The position numbers and the translations under genes were made by a program. 64,000 nt of DNA, from the NCBI RefSeq assembly GCF_001969855.1, contig NZ_MRBL01000006.1, positions 124,001 to 188,000 of the forward strand. Reading direction: 5' to 3'. The DNA is from Bacillus haynesii (GTDB lineage: Bacteria > Bacillota > Bacilli > Bacillales > Bacillaceae). Numbering within the stretch: the first letter of the stretch is position 1; each line of letters starts with the position of its first letter. Below, piece by piece: positions 32,728 through 40,476 of the stretch. The notes under the pieces were generated by a model. That model was given only the letters and a program-made list of their open reading frames with translations, did not search any database and was not told where the DNA came from.

Positions 32728-34107
32728 TCAATATCCTCTCTGTTTCTTCACTTCTTCAAGCTGAGATACAGTTACCAATTGATAGCCTTTTGCTTTCAGC
32801 TTTTTGATAATCTCTTCAGCCGCTTCTGCGGACGTTGAATAAATATCGTGCATTAAGACAATTTTTCCGTCTCCCGCATGGCTCATGATATGATTGACAA
32901 TCTTTTGTTTATTTCTGTACTTCCAATCTTCCGGATCAACATCCCACAACGAGATCTTCAGATTTGAAAGCGAGCGGACGGAATCATTGATCCCGCCGTA
33001 TGGAGGGCGCAAGTGTACAGGCAGGTGTCCGCTGATTTTTTCGATCATTTCTTGCGTGTCGTTAATTTCCTTATACGCTTTTTCATTTGACAGCCTTGTC
33101 AATAACGGATGGTCCCAGGAATGGTTGCCGACTTCGTTTCCTTCCTTCAGCATCCGTTTTATCGTTTCGGGATAATATTGAGCTCTGCTTCCAAGCACGA
33201 AGAAGGTCGCATGCCCTTCATGCTTCTGTAAAGCGTTTAATATTTTATTTGTTGTAGTGGGGTTCGGGCCGTCATCAAATGTGAGAGCAATCACTTTTTC
33301 ATCAGGATTTATTTTCGCTTGTTTCGGAAGCGGAACAGGCTTCTGCTCAGGTTTTGCCTGAAGACGATTCTTTTTCATATCCTGATATCGGTCTTTTAAA
33401 ATATCTTTTACCCAATCTTTTTTTATTTTTACAGACTGCTCAAGACCGGTTTGTTTTTTCTCAAAATAAAATTCCACTTCGTTTTCAAGGAGCGCGAAGC
33501 GGCTGAAATGTTCTTCCTGAGGGCTTGTCCCTTCTTTTAATAAAGCCATGTCAGCAGACGGATTCCGATTTTTCAATTCCTGATAGGCAATGCTTGAAAT
33601 CCTGTTCAGAAAATCTGAATTCTCTTCAAACAGGTCTTGAAGGGACAGCAGCTTTTTCTGTTTTAAATCAGCGTTAAACGTCTTGACAGACGTTGTACCC
33701 GAAACGCCGCCGGCATCTATGTATTGATTCAGCACCACACTGGCCGTATCTTTTGTGTAATAGACAACCTTATATTTGATGTTCAGTTCAAAAGGCCCGT
33801 CTTCATCCTGAGCCCGTGCCTTTGCGTTATCCTCTTTAAAAGCGGCCAATTCTTGATTCACATGAGCTTTTATTTGTTCATCGATTTCTTTTATGTGAAA
33901 CACCGGATAGTGGATGGCATACCTCTCTTGTTTGCTGTCGCTGACCATGGATTCGACACCGAGGCCGGATTGGCCGCGATCTTTTTTTGGTTGAGGGGGC
34001 TCTTGACTGTTGCTTGACACCTTATTGTAAGAGTACCCCGCTACACCTATTAATATTGTTAAAAAAATCAACATTTTAACCCAGCGAAATGATGGTTTGC
34101 CAGACAT
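32728..34107 (-). CDS. pdaC: Polysaccharide deacetylase PdaC-like (DUF4163/DUF3298 + NodB)
   Basis: A 459-residue protein with an N-terminal membrane anchor (about 10-27). An extracellular DUF4163/DUF3298 region (about 50-245), a linker, and a C-terminal NodB deacetylase domain follow. NodB motifs are TFDDGPNP, HSWDHP (metal-binding histidines), RPPYGG, and LMHDIY at the end. B. subtilis PdaC (YjeA) deacetylates N-acetylmuramic acid of peptidoglycan and confers lysozyme resistance; its gene is repressed by WalR. A related DUF3298 gene lies 70 bases upstream, and the two may be cotranscribed. Confidence 0.88.
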   Translation of the reverse strand: MSGKPSFRWVKMLIFLTILIGVAGYSYNKVSSNSQEPPQPKKDRGQSGLGVESMVSDSKQERYAIHYPVFHIKEIDEQIKAHVNQELAAFKEDNAKARAQDEDGPFELNIKYKVVYYTKDTASVVLNQYIDAGGVSGTTSVKTFNADLKQKKLLSLQDLFEENSDFLNRISSIAYQELKNRNPSADMALLKEGTSPQEEHFSRFALLENEVEFYFEKKQTGLEQSVKIKKDWVKDILKDRYQDMKKNRLQAKPEQKPVPLPKQAKINPDEKVIALTFDDGPNPTTTNKILNALQKHEGHATFFVLGSRAQYYPETIKRMLKEGNEVGNHSWDHPLLTRLSNEKAYKEINDTQEMIEKISGHLPVHLRPPYGGINDSVRSLSNLKISLWDVDPEDWKYRNKQKIVNHIMSHAGDGKIVLMHDIYSTSAEAAEEIIKKLKAKGYQLVTVSQLEEVKKQRGY

Positions 34108-34177
34108 TGCTGCTCACTCTCCTGTTTCATGACTTGCTCTCTCTGTTTCTATTACGAATATTGGATCTAATACCGGG

Positions 34178-34855
34178 CTAATATAAAAGCGTCGACGGAA
34201 GCTTTATTTCCTGGTTTCCGGCCGCATACGGGGCGATATCATACTGCTGAAATACGATTGAAATTCCGCTGCTTGTATAATAGAAAGCCGTATGTTCATC
34301 CAAGCGGATATCGCTCTTATTAAGATCTGAATAAAACTGCTCCGGATGTTCGTTGATATAGTTGAAAATATAGTTTTTTGCCTTTTCGATTTTCGCCTGA
34401 TTGTTTAATACGTCAGTCAGCACGACTTGTTTATGCTTGTCAAAGTCAAAGTTGTAGGATGTAACGGTGTACATGCCGTGCGCACCGCCGGAGAACTGAT
34501 AGTCATAGATTAAAAAGCTCAGTTTGCCTTCCTCGTTGTATTTGACTTTGTAGGACGTTTCATAAACGTTTTCGTCATCCTTATCCTTCTTTTCGGCATC
34601 TTTAACGATTTTTTGAAATTCTTTATAGGAGTTTTTTAAATGAAGTTTTACCGCATCGTTGGCCAGCTGGGCATCTTCTTCCTTCAAATCGCTGAATACC
34701 GGAAAAGAAAGCGAACTGATGTCTTTGTAATATTCCGTGTGAACCGCGGCTTTTCTATTTTGTGAAGCGTTTATTTGAGATGTTCCTTTATTGATGATAA
34801 ATAGCAGCGATGCTGTGAGTACAAGGAATCCTAAAATAGCCATCGCTTTTTTCAT
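34178..34855 (-). CDS. Anchored DUF4163/DUF3298 protein (RsiV/PdaC sensor-domain-like)
   Basis: A 225-residue protein with a short cytoplasmic start, one membrane helix or uncleaved signal (about 5-22), and an extracytoplasmic domain (about 35-225). That domain resembles the N-terminal part of PdaC and the extracellular part of the anti-sigma factor RsiV (YDYQFSGGAHGMYTVTSYNF). In RsiV the DUF3298 domain binds lysozyme. Unlike RsiV there is no cytoplasmic anti-sigma segment. The ATG at 34855 follows AAAGGAG at a good distance; the ATG at 34861 is too close. Confidence 0.75.
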   Translation of the reverse strand: MKKAMAILGFLVLTASLLFIINKGTSQINASQNRKAAVHTEYYKDISSLSFPVFSDLKEEDAQLANDAVKLHLKNSYKEFQKIVKDAEKKDKDDENVYETSYKVKYNEEGKLSFLIYDYQFSGGAHGMYTVTSYNFDFDKHKQVVLTDVLNNQAKIEKAKNYIFNYINEHPEQFYSDLNKSDIRLDEHTAFYYTSSGISIVFQQYDIAPYAAGNQEIKLPSTLLY

Positions 34856-34908
34856 AAGCATGCTCCTTTGTCAATCTTCTTTTAAACTCGTAACATATCA
34901 TTTTTCTT

Positions 34909-34972
34909 TGTAACACAAATGTAATATTAATATCATATTTGTAATGATACTCACTTTTAATTCTGACGTCAA
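34909..34972 (-). promoter_or_regulatory. Promoter of the DUF3298-pdaC pair with a WalR box
   Basis: On the minus strand TTGACG (34967-34972) and TATCAT (34944-34949) are 17 bases apart. On the plus strand TGTAAC-ACAAA-TGTAAT at 34909-34925 is a full match to TGTWAH-N5-TGTWAH. The box falls just downstream of the expected start of transcription, a position suited to repression. Confidence 0.7.
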
Positions 34973-35008
34973 CTTTTTTGGGTAAAAATTTCTTCTGACG
35001 GCAAAAAT

Positions 35009-35038
35009 AAGACACTCTCGATTCCTGAGAGTGTCTTT
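35009..35038 (-). terminator. Terminator downstream of the WYL regulator gene
   Basis: GACACTCTC and GAGAGTGTC form a 9-bp stem; on the minus strand TTATTTTTG follows. It is about 95 bases past the regulator stop codon. Confidence 0.65.
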
Positions 35039-35131
35039 AACGGGGTGATGAAGGAGATGTGCAACTTCACGCGTTTTTACGAGGCTTTAAATGCAGAAAA
35101 ACGCAGGCTGCGGTATACCGGAGCCTTCATT

Positions 35132-36079
35132 TCAGTCGTATTGTTTCAGCATATCGGATAATGTCCGCCTCATCCTTTCGATTAATTCGGAAGGCTTCTG
35201 AATAACCGCTTCCCGGCCGAATGAAATGAAATAATCCGCAAAAAAATCAATATCCTTCGGCGCGATTTCGCCTTTCAGCACGCCGGACCCGTCTTCTCTT
35301 ACATGCAGTTCAAGGTGCGGCCATTTGAGTGAACCGTGCCGCTCTACTCCCTTTTTTGTCAGCTCGGCGGATAATTCCAATGTCTCCTTTGGCCGGGACA
35401 AAGCCGAAAAACGGTTCTTTAAATTGAGACCGGACAAATCAATCGGAGCCATATGTTCATCAAGCTCGGCCCACTTGATCCGGTCGCACCTGAAGATGCG
35501 GTAATCCTTTCTTAAAAAACAGTAAGCCGGGCAATACCACTTCCCTTGATTGGCATAGATTCCGATCGGCTGAATGTTCCTCTTGCTTGCTGCGCCATTT
35601 GCTTCATATTCGATGATCAACACCTTTTGCTGAACGGCCGCCTCAAGCAGCACCTTTAAAACCGGAATGTCGTCTTTTTGCTCATAAGGCGTATAAAAAG
35701 CAACACGGTCCTTCATACTGTCAATCGCATCCCGGATATCTCCTGAAAGATTTAAATAAAATTTCTTTTTGATGGATTCGTACTGGGCGTCAAACGGCAG
35801 GGATATATAATGCTTCAGTGCATCGATCGCAAAGAAGATGGCGATCGCTTCGTTCTCACTGAAGGCGATGGGAGGAAGTATCCTTTCATTTAACACCTGA
35901 TATCCTCCGTGGGGACCGGTTTCAGAATAGAGGGGCACCCCCATTTCGCTGAGCTCTTGCAAATCCCTTAAAACCGTTCTCTTGGAAACCCCGAATTCCC
36001 GCGCCAGCTCCCCGACCGTAAATCGTTTTTTCCGGTTTACCAGCATGATCATTTCATTCAATCGTTTCGCTTTAGACAT
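35132..36079 (-). CDS. HTH/WYL-domain transcriptional regulator (YafY/YobV type)
   Basis: A 315-residue regulator with an N-terminal winged helix (FTVGELAREFGVSKRTVLRDL, about residues 18-38) and a WYL domain in the second half (GIYANQGKWYCPAYCFLRKDYRIFR), thought to sense small ligands or nucleic acids. The ATG at 36079 follows GGAGGTTTTC. It is divergent from a VOC-family gene, and a TGACA/TGTCA palindrome between them is a likely operator. Ligand unknown. Confidence 0.88.
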   Translation of the reverse strand: MSKAKRLNEMIMLVNRKKRFTVGELAREFGVSKRTVLRDLQELSEMGVPLYSETGPHGGYQVLNERILPPIAFSENEAIAIFFAIDALKHYISLPFDAQYESIKKKFYLNLSGDIRDAIDSMKDRVAFYTPYEQKDDIPVLKVLLEAAVQQKVLIIEYEANGAASKRNIQPIGIYANQGKWYCPAYCFLRKDYRIFRCDRIKWAELDEHMAPIDLSGLNLKNRFSALSRPKETLELSAELTKKGVERHGSLKWPHLELHVREDGSGVLKGEIAPKDIDFFADYFISFGREAVIQKPSELIERMRRTLSDMLKQYD

Positions 36080-36105
36080 GAAAACCTCCAATCATTTTTT
36101 AACCA

Positions 36106-36120
36106 TGACATAAGCTGTCA
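36106..36120. promoter_or_regulatory. Candidate operator palindrome between divergent genes
   Basis: TGACATAAGCTGTCA is an inverted repeat of TGACA with a five-base centre, placed next to TATAAT (36124-36129) between the WYL regulator and the VOC gene. Confidence 0.55.
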
Positions 36121-36173
36121 CCATTATAATATACAATCTCCTTAGATCAACAAAAAAAGGAGATGTTCCCCCT

Positions 36174-36599
36174 ATGAAAACGCAATTCACACCTTATATC
36201 CTGATGAATGGAAGAGCAAAGGAAGCGATTGATTATTACCGTGATGTACTCGATGCCGAAGTAAAGTTCAGTCAGACGATTGGTGAAGGCCCCGCAGATG
36301 AGGCGGCGAATTTTAAGGAAGACGAATTGGATTTCATCGCACACGCCGTTTTGACAATCGGCGACGCCGTCCTGATGGTCGCCGACGTCATTCCTGAACT
36401 GCCTTTCCAAAGCGGAAACCAATTGTCCATTTGCGTAACGGCAGCTGATGTTTCGTCGGCCAAGCGGCTGTTCGGCAAGCTGAGCGAGCGAGGCGAGGTC
36501 AAGCTTGAGCTGAAGGAAACTTATTTCAGTCCCGCATACGGCATTGTCACTGATCCGTTCGGCGTTACCTTCCAGATTTTTGCCGCGCGTCCCGCATAA
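36174..36599 (+). CDS. VOC-family (PhnB/glyoxalase-like) protein
   Basis: A 141-residue vicinal-oxygen-chelate protein of the PhnB-like branch: two beta-alpha-beta-beta-beta modules starting TPYILMNGRAKEAIDYYRDVL and ending GIVTDPFGVTFQIF. These small proteins bind or modify small molecules, but the specific activity cannot be predicted. AAAGGAG precedes the ATG. It is divergent from the WYL regulator, which probably controls it. A strong terminator follows. Confidence 0.85.
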   Translation: MKTQFTPYILMNGRAKEAIDYYRDVLDAEVKFSQTIGEGPADEAANFKEDELDFIAHAVLTIGDAVLMVADVIPELPFQSGNQLSICVTAADVSSAKRLFGKLSERGEVKLELKETYFSPAYGIVTDPFGVTFQIFAARPA

Positions 36600-36615
36600 A
36601 TGAACAAGATATTTC

Positions 36616-36648
36616 AAACAGGCCGGGTTTAATGAACCGGCCTGTTTT
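36616..36648 (+). terminator. Terminator of the VOC gene
   Basis: AAACAGGCCGG pairs with CCGGCCTGTTT around a ten-base loop and is followed by T on both strands. Confidence 0.85.
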
Positions 36649-36790
36649 GCACTAGATCAGCTGCAGAAGAATGAGCAGGGTTCCGGCTAAGAAAAAACAG
36701 CATTTACTCAGTTTGACCGCAGAACGTTTTAAGAAAACTGCGGTTTTTCAAATTTACTTGTCAACGGGCATTTGTGGAAACAGCTCTACT

Positions 36791-36880
36791 TTTTGGTATA
36801 ATAAGGGTTGGCAACAGTTCGGTTCTATATAAGGGCGGTCGGCTCACCCTCCATCTCTTGGAGAGAAAGGGGGTGAGCAT
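36791..36880 (+). promoter_or_regulatory. Toxin promoter and ribosome-site-masking hairpin
   Basis: An extended -10 (TTGGTATAAT, TATAAT at 36797-36802) predicts transcription from about 36809. In the leader GCTCACCC (36842-36849) pairs with GGGTGAGC (36871-36878), and a wobble pair extends the helix. This buries the GGGGGTGAG ribosome site of the small toxin gene. Confidence 0.7.
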
Positions 36881-36967
36881 GTGACAGTATCAGAGGCCTT
36901 GCAACTCATGGTGTCTTTCGGCATTCTTGTAGTGGCAATTCTGTCATCTAACGACAAAAAAAAGTAA
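36881..36967 (+). CDS. Holin-like type I toxin peptide
   Basis: A 28-residue peptide from a GTG start: TVSEALQLMVSFGILVVAIL forms one membrane helix, followed by SSNDKKK. This pattern is that of the putative holin-like toxin family (Hol_Tox), which includes short toxins such as B. subtilis TxpA and BsrG relatives that insert in the membrane. The ribosome site lies in a hairpin, and an antisense RNA is predicted over the 3' end, as in type I systems. It is too short to be found by usual gene callers. Confidence 0.78.
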   Translation: MTVSEALQLMVSFGILVVAILSSNDKKK

Positions 36968-37007
36968 GATCGCCCTTGATTCCCACACCAAGACGATCTT
37001 ACTTTTT
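36959..37007. terminator. Hairpin at the toxin stop codon, terminator of the antisense RNA
   Basis: AAAAAGTAAGATCG pairs with CGATCTTACTTTTT. The toxin stop codon lies in the left arm. On the minus strand the stem is followed by eight T, so it should end the antisense RNA. Confidence 0.75.
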
Positions 37008-37061
37008 AATTGGGATCTAAAAATAGAGCCGACTCCTTTTTATGGAGCCTCTCTGTTGCTT

Positions 37062-37095
37062 CCGGGAGATGTTGCCGCATCTTCCGGTCTTTTTT
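37062..37095 (+). terminator. Terminator of the toxin mRNA
   Basis: CCGGGAGATG pairs with CATCTTCCGG (one G-U pair) around six bases, followed by TCTTTTTT. Confidence 0.85.
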
Positions 37096-37139
37096 AGTTT
37101 ATGCATTCATATAAAGAGATTATTCTGTTTCACATCTTG

Positions 37140-37168
37140 AATATATCACGATTTCCTTTATTTATCAA
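37140..37168 (-). promoter_or_regulatory. Promoter of the antisense RNA
   Basis: On the minus strand TTGATA (37163-37168) and TATATT (37140-37145) are 17 bases apart. No minus-strand gene follows before the hairpin at 36959. Confidence 0.7.
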
Positions 37169-37319
37169 TATGAATGCGTTTATATGGATAAAAACGCGTC
37201 ACCGTCAAATACGATATGAGAAGATATATTCCTGATGACAGGATCATCTGGTCAATTGTACAATTGTAACTTTAAGCTGAAATTTAAAATTCTCCACTTC
37301 AAAATTTGGAAAAAGCCCT

Positions 37320-38453
37320 CTACAAAAGAAAGGTCTCATCCTTTTTAACTCCCCGCTTAACATGTGAGGAGAGGTTGACCAATATCCCGGCTGACATCAG
37401 CATGAACATTAACGAAGAACCTCCGTAGCTGACAAACGGAAGAGGAATTCCGGTAATGGGAAGAAGGCCGAAAACAGCGCCCAGGTTAAATAACGCTTGA
37501 ATCATAATCTGGAAAGTAAGCCCGACTGCCAGCAACTTTCCAAACGGATCATCGATTTGCGCAGCGATCCGAACGCCTCTGAACATGATCAACAGGTAGG
37601 CCCCGATGATCATCAACAGCCCGATACCGCCGAGTTCTTCGGTGATGACCGCCATGATAAAGTCCGTATGGGCTTCAGGAAGAAATCCCAGCTTTTGAAC
37701 GCTGTTCCCCAATCCATTCCCCAATAAACCGCCCGAATCAATGGCAAGGTACGAATTGATCAACTGGTAGCCGTCTCCGTTTTCATTTTGAAAAGGATCG
37801 CTGAACGATGTCAGCCTTTTTAACCGGTACGGCGCTGTCATAGCAAAATATGCGATGCCCGCCCCTGCCATTGTTCCGAGAAGCAGCAAGTGCCGTATTC
37901 TGAGGCCGGCGCACAACAGAACCGCTCCGCAGCTTAACAGGATCGAAACAGCAGTCCCCAAGTCGGGCTGTTTTAAAATCAAAAAAAACACAGCGGCCAA
38001 AATCAGCAGCGGCGGCATGACGCCCTTTCCGAAATCGGCGATGTATCTCTGCTTTTTTGCATACACATAGGCGAAATAAATAACCATCACAAGCTTCACA
38101 GCCTCAGACGGCTGAATCATGAGCGAACCGAATTGAATCCACCTTTGGGAATTGTTTTTCTCCATCCCGATTCCCGGCAGCAAAACGAGAATCAGCAGCA
38201 AAAAAGAAATCTTCACCAAAAACCGGATGAGTTTGCTGTAAGCTTTGTAAGGAAAAAAGACGGCAGCTGAAAAAAAGGTTAAACCGATGAGCAGCCACTG
38301 CAGCTGCTTCATAAAAAAATAGCTGCCATCATGATACTTCATATATCCGAGGGGGTAGCCGGCACTGTATACCATCAGCAAGCCAAACACGGATAAAAAC
38401 AGAACCGCGGCAATCAATACATAATCCAGTTTCTTTAGATGGGAAAGAATCAT
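37320..38453 (-). CDS. SEDS-family protein (FtsW/RodA/SpoVE type), paralogue 2
   Basis: A 377-residue SEDS peptidoglycan glycosyltransferase-like protein with ten membrane helices. Family motifs are NNSQRWIQFG, QPSEAVKL, KQPDLGTA, PEAHTDFIMAVITEE (containing the essential Asp of the large outer loop) and GIPLPFVSYGGSS. SEDS proteins polymerise lipid II with a partner class B penicillin-binding protein, but no such gene is here. The ATG at 38453 follows AAGGTG; alternatives at 38468 and a TTG at 38474 would overlap the preceding gene. Third gene of an operon with another SEDS gene. Confidence 0.85.
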   Translation of the reverse strand: MILSHLKKLDYVLIAAVLFLSVFGLLMVYSAGYPLGYMKYHDGSYFFMKQLQWLLIGLTFFSAAVFFPYKAYSKLIRFLVKISFLLLILVLLPGIGMEKNNSQRWIQFGSLMIQPSEAVKLVMVIYFAYVYAKKQRYIADFGKGVMPPLLILAAVFFLILKQPDLGTAVSILLSCGAVLLCAGLRIRHLLLLGTMAGAGIAYFAMTAPYRLKRLTSFSDPFQNENGDGYQLINSYLAIDSGGLLGNGLGNSVQKLGFLPEAHTDFIMAVITEELGGIGLLMIIGAYLLIMFRGVRIAAQIDDPFGKLLAVGLTFQIMIQALFNLGAVFGLLPITGIPLPFVSYGGSSLMFMLMSAGILVNLSSHVKRGVKKDETFLL

Positions 38454-38464
38454 TTTGAACACCT

Positions 38465-39622
38465 TCATCCCCAATCATTCCCAAACATATAATGTTTAGA
38501 TCTGATATTCACACTGAAAACGAGACCTAAAGCGATCATGTTGGTCAGCAGCGCGCTGCCGCCATAGCTGATAAACGGAAGAGCGAGCCCCGTGATCGGC
38601 ATTAACCCGATCGTCATCCCGATATTTTGGAACACTTGGAATACAATCAACCCCGCAACCCCCGCACATATATAAAGACCGAACAGACTGTTGGACGAGA
38701 TCGCAATCCTAATGATTCTGTAGATCATCAAAAAATACAGACAGACTAATGTGACGGCACCCAAAAAACCGAATTCTTCCCCAATCACAGCGAAAATAAA
38801 ATCGGTATGAGCCTCCGGAATTTTCCCTCCCTGAACTTGGATTCCGTGAGTAAAGCCGCTTCCTGACATCTGGCCCGATCCGATCCCCAATAACGCCTGC
38901 GTCAGCTGGTATCCATATGTAGAGGCATGTTCATGGGGACTGAGCCAGCCGTATATCCGGTCAAGCTGGTGAGGCTTAATAATCTTTGAAAAAATCTCAA
39001 AGTAATGATTGTGCAAATATGTCAAAAAGGCGACCAATGCCATGAATCCAAGTGACAGGGACATGATCATCCTGCCCGAAATCCCCGAGACCAGCATCAA
39101 CGTGAATGCGATCGATAAAATCACCAATGCGGACCCTAAATCAGGCTGAACCAATATGAAGAAAAACGGAATTACCGTGTACATCATGATTTTCCCCGTC
39201 GGCATGATGCTCTCGGTGAAGGAGAAACTTTTATGCTGATATTGATTGAGTATCGAAGCCAGCAGAAGAATCAAAATGATCTTCATAAATTCTGAAGGCT
39301 GGATTTCGATGACCCCGAAGCTGATCCACCTTTGCGAACCGTTTTTGTAAGTTCCAAAAAAATGAACGAGAATCAAAAGAAAAACGGCTCCCACAAATAA
39401 ACGAAGCGCCAATCGTTCAAGCAGCTCGTAGTCGATGTAGGCCGTTCCCGCCATGACGCCAAACCCGACAAGATACCAAAAGACCTGCCGTTTGGCAAAA
39501 TAAAAAGGGTCCTGTGTTTCATACTGGCCCGACCCGCTGTAAACGGCCAGCAGACTGATGATAAACAAACAAAATAGAATGAGCAGCAGACTGATGTCAA
39601 TGTTGATATGCTTTCTTTTCAT
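38465..39622 (-). CDS. SEDS-family protein (RodA/FtsW type), paralogue 1
   Basis: A 385-residue SEDS protein with ten helices and intact motifs: NGSQRWISFG, QPSEFMKI, VQPDLGSA, PEAHTDFIFAVIGEE and GLALPFISYGGSA. It is a diverged relative of its neighbour and of the housekeeping RodA and FtsW. The ATG at 39622 is chosen because GGAG lies ten bases upstream; the ATG at 39631 is only one base from it. Position between an XRE/DUF1232 regulator and another SEDS gene suggests a regulated accessory wall-synthesis pair. Confidence 0.85.
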   Translation of the reverse strand: MKRKHINIDISLLLILFCLFIISLLAVYSGSGQYETQDPFYFAKRQVFWYLVGFGVMAGTAYIDYELLERLALRLFVGAVFLLILVHFFGTYKNGSQRWISFGVIEIQPSEFMKIILILLLASILNQYQHKSFSFTESIMPTGKIMMYTVIPFFFILVQPDLGSALVILSIAFTLMLVSGISGRMIMSLSLGFMALVAFLTYLHNHYFEIFSKIIKPHQLDRIYGWLSPHEHASTYGYQLTQALLGIGSGQMSGSGFTHGIQVQGGKIPEAHTDFIFAVIGEEFGFLGAVTLVCLYFLMIYRIIRIAISSNSLFGLYICAGVAGLIVFQVFQNIGMTIGLMPITGLALPFISYGGSALLTNMIALGLVFSVNIRSKHYMFGNDWG

Positions 39623-39637
39623 CTTGAACATGCTCCA

Positions 39638-40282
39638 TCATGATTTATGCGTCAGCTGGTTGAAAACGAAATGAACCGCTGCGGCATCATCAATATAGCC
39701 GATCGGAAAAATATAATCCGGTATGACATCAACAGAAACGATGAAATACAGCAAAGCGCCGCCCATCAGCAGCAATTCACGCGGCGTCCCCCGCCCCGAG
39801 GTAAATCTGCTGTACATGTCGTGCAAACGGGTCAGAAAAGGACCAATGCCTGCGACTTTCTCGACCTTAGATTCAAACTCAGCCATAATGGTGCGCTTTC
39901 CTTCCTCCGTCTGAGAATATTGTTCGTACTCATTCAATTTGTTTTTCAGTTCTTCCATGGTAAAGGACCGATCATAGACATTTGAGGTTTGCAAAACATC
40001 TTCAATTTCGGCAACTGACGAGTGAATATCCTGACGTTCGCTTTCCCGCGCCTTCTCCATCGCATAGCCGGCCGCTGTCATCAGCTCATCAAAAGAAACG
40101 CCGAGGCTTTCAGAAAACCTTTGCAAATGGTTCAGGTTTGCTTTTCTTTTGCCATTCATGATTCTTGAGATGGTTGCTTTATCGATTTGAGCGCGTTCGC
40201 TCAATTCTCTTAAAGATAATGACCTTTTTCGCAAATGCTCTTTCAGCAACGCTCCCAGCTGATTTTTCTTTTGTTCACCCAC
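39638..40282 (-). CDS. XRE helix-turn-helix protein with C-terminal DUF1232
   Basis: A 214-residue protein. An N-terminal XRE/Cro helix-turn-helix (about residues 10-65, LSLRELSERAQIDKATISRI) is followed by a coiled-coil-prone middle. A C-terminal DUF1232 (YkvA-like) helical hairpin (about 155-210, LLMGGALLYFIVSVDVIPDYIFP) is likely membrane-associated. A regulator tethered to the membrane could report on envelope state. The GTG at 40282 follows AGAGGAG. It is the first gene of the operon with the two SEDS genes. Confidence 0.82.
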   Translation of the reverse strand: MGEQKKNQLGALLKEHLRKRSLSLRELSERAQIDKATISRIMNGKRKANLNHLQRFSESLGVSFDELMTAAGYAMEKARESERQDIHSSVAEIEDVLQTSNVYDRSFTMEELKNKLNEYEQYSQTEEGKRTIMAEFESKVEKVAGIGPFLTRLHDMYSRFTSGRGTPRELLLMGGALLYFIVSVDVIPDYIFPIGYIDDAAAVHFVFNQLTHKS

Positions 40283-40345
40283 GAGCTTTTCTCCTCTCAC
40301 ACTAAAAATGTATCAATCTATCAGCCAAAAGACCAAGTCGGTATA

Positions 40346-40374
40346 AATATATAGAATTGTTGTCAAAATGTCAA
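40346..40374 (-). promoter_or_regulatory. Promoter of the XRE-SEDS operon
   Basis: On the minus strand TTGACA (40369-40374) and TATATT (40346-40351) are 17 bases apart, close to consensus. The repeated TGTCAA around the -35 could be a regulator site. Confidence 0.75.
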
Positions 40375-40433
40375 CGAATAACCATAGCACTCTTATTTCA
40401 TCTAGTATTTTCTATCAAATAATCGTTGACAAA

Positions 40434-40464
40434 TAAACAAAAAAAGTGAGCCAAAGCGCTCACT
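40434..40464 (-). terminator. Terminator of the LysE-family gene
   Basis: On the minus strand AGTGAGC and GCTCACT form a 7-bp stem with a six-base loop, followed by a run of T. Confidence 0.82.
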
Positions 40465-40476
40465 CGTTCTCCAATA

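Larger units (their letters stand above)
36959..37133 (-). ncRNA. Predicted antisense antitoxin RNA (RatA-like)
   Basis: A minus-strand promoter at 37140-37168 predicts an RNA of about 175 nucleotides ending at the hairpin 36959-37007. It would overlap the 3' part of the toxin mRNA (to 37095) by about 140 bases, the arrangement known from txpA/ratA. Length and ends are inferred from promoter and terminator positions. Confidence 0.6.

Noticed and set aside
35054..35158. Plus-strand short frame beginning ATGTGCAACTTC
   Set aside because: The AAGGAG directly abuts the ATG, so it cannot serve as its ribosome site, and the frame runs into the 3' end of the WYL gene.
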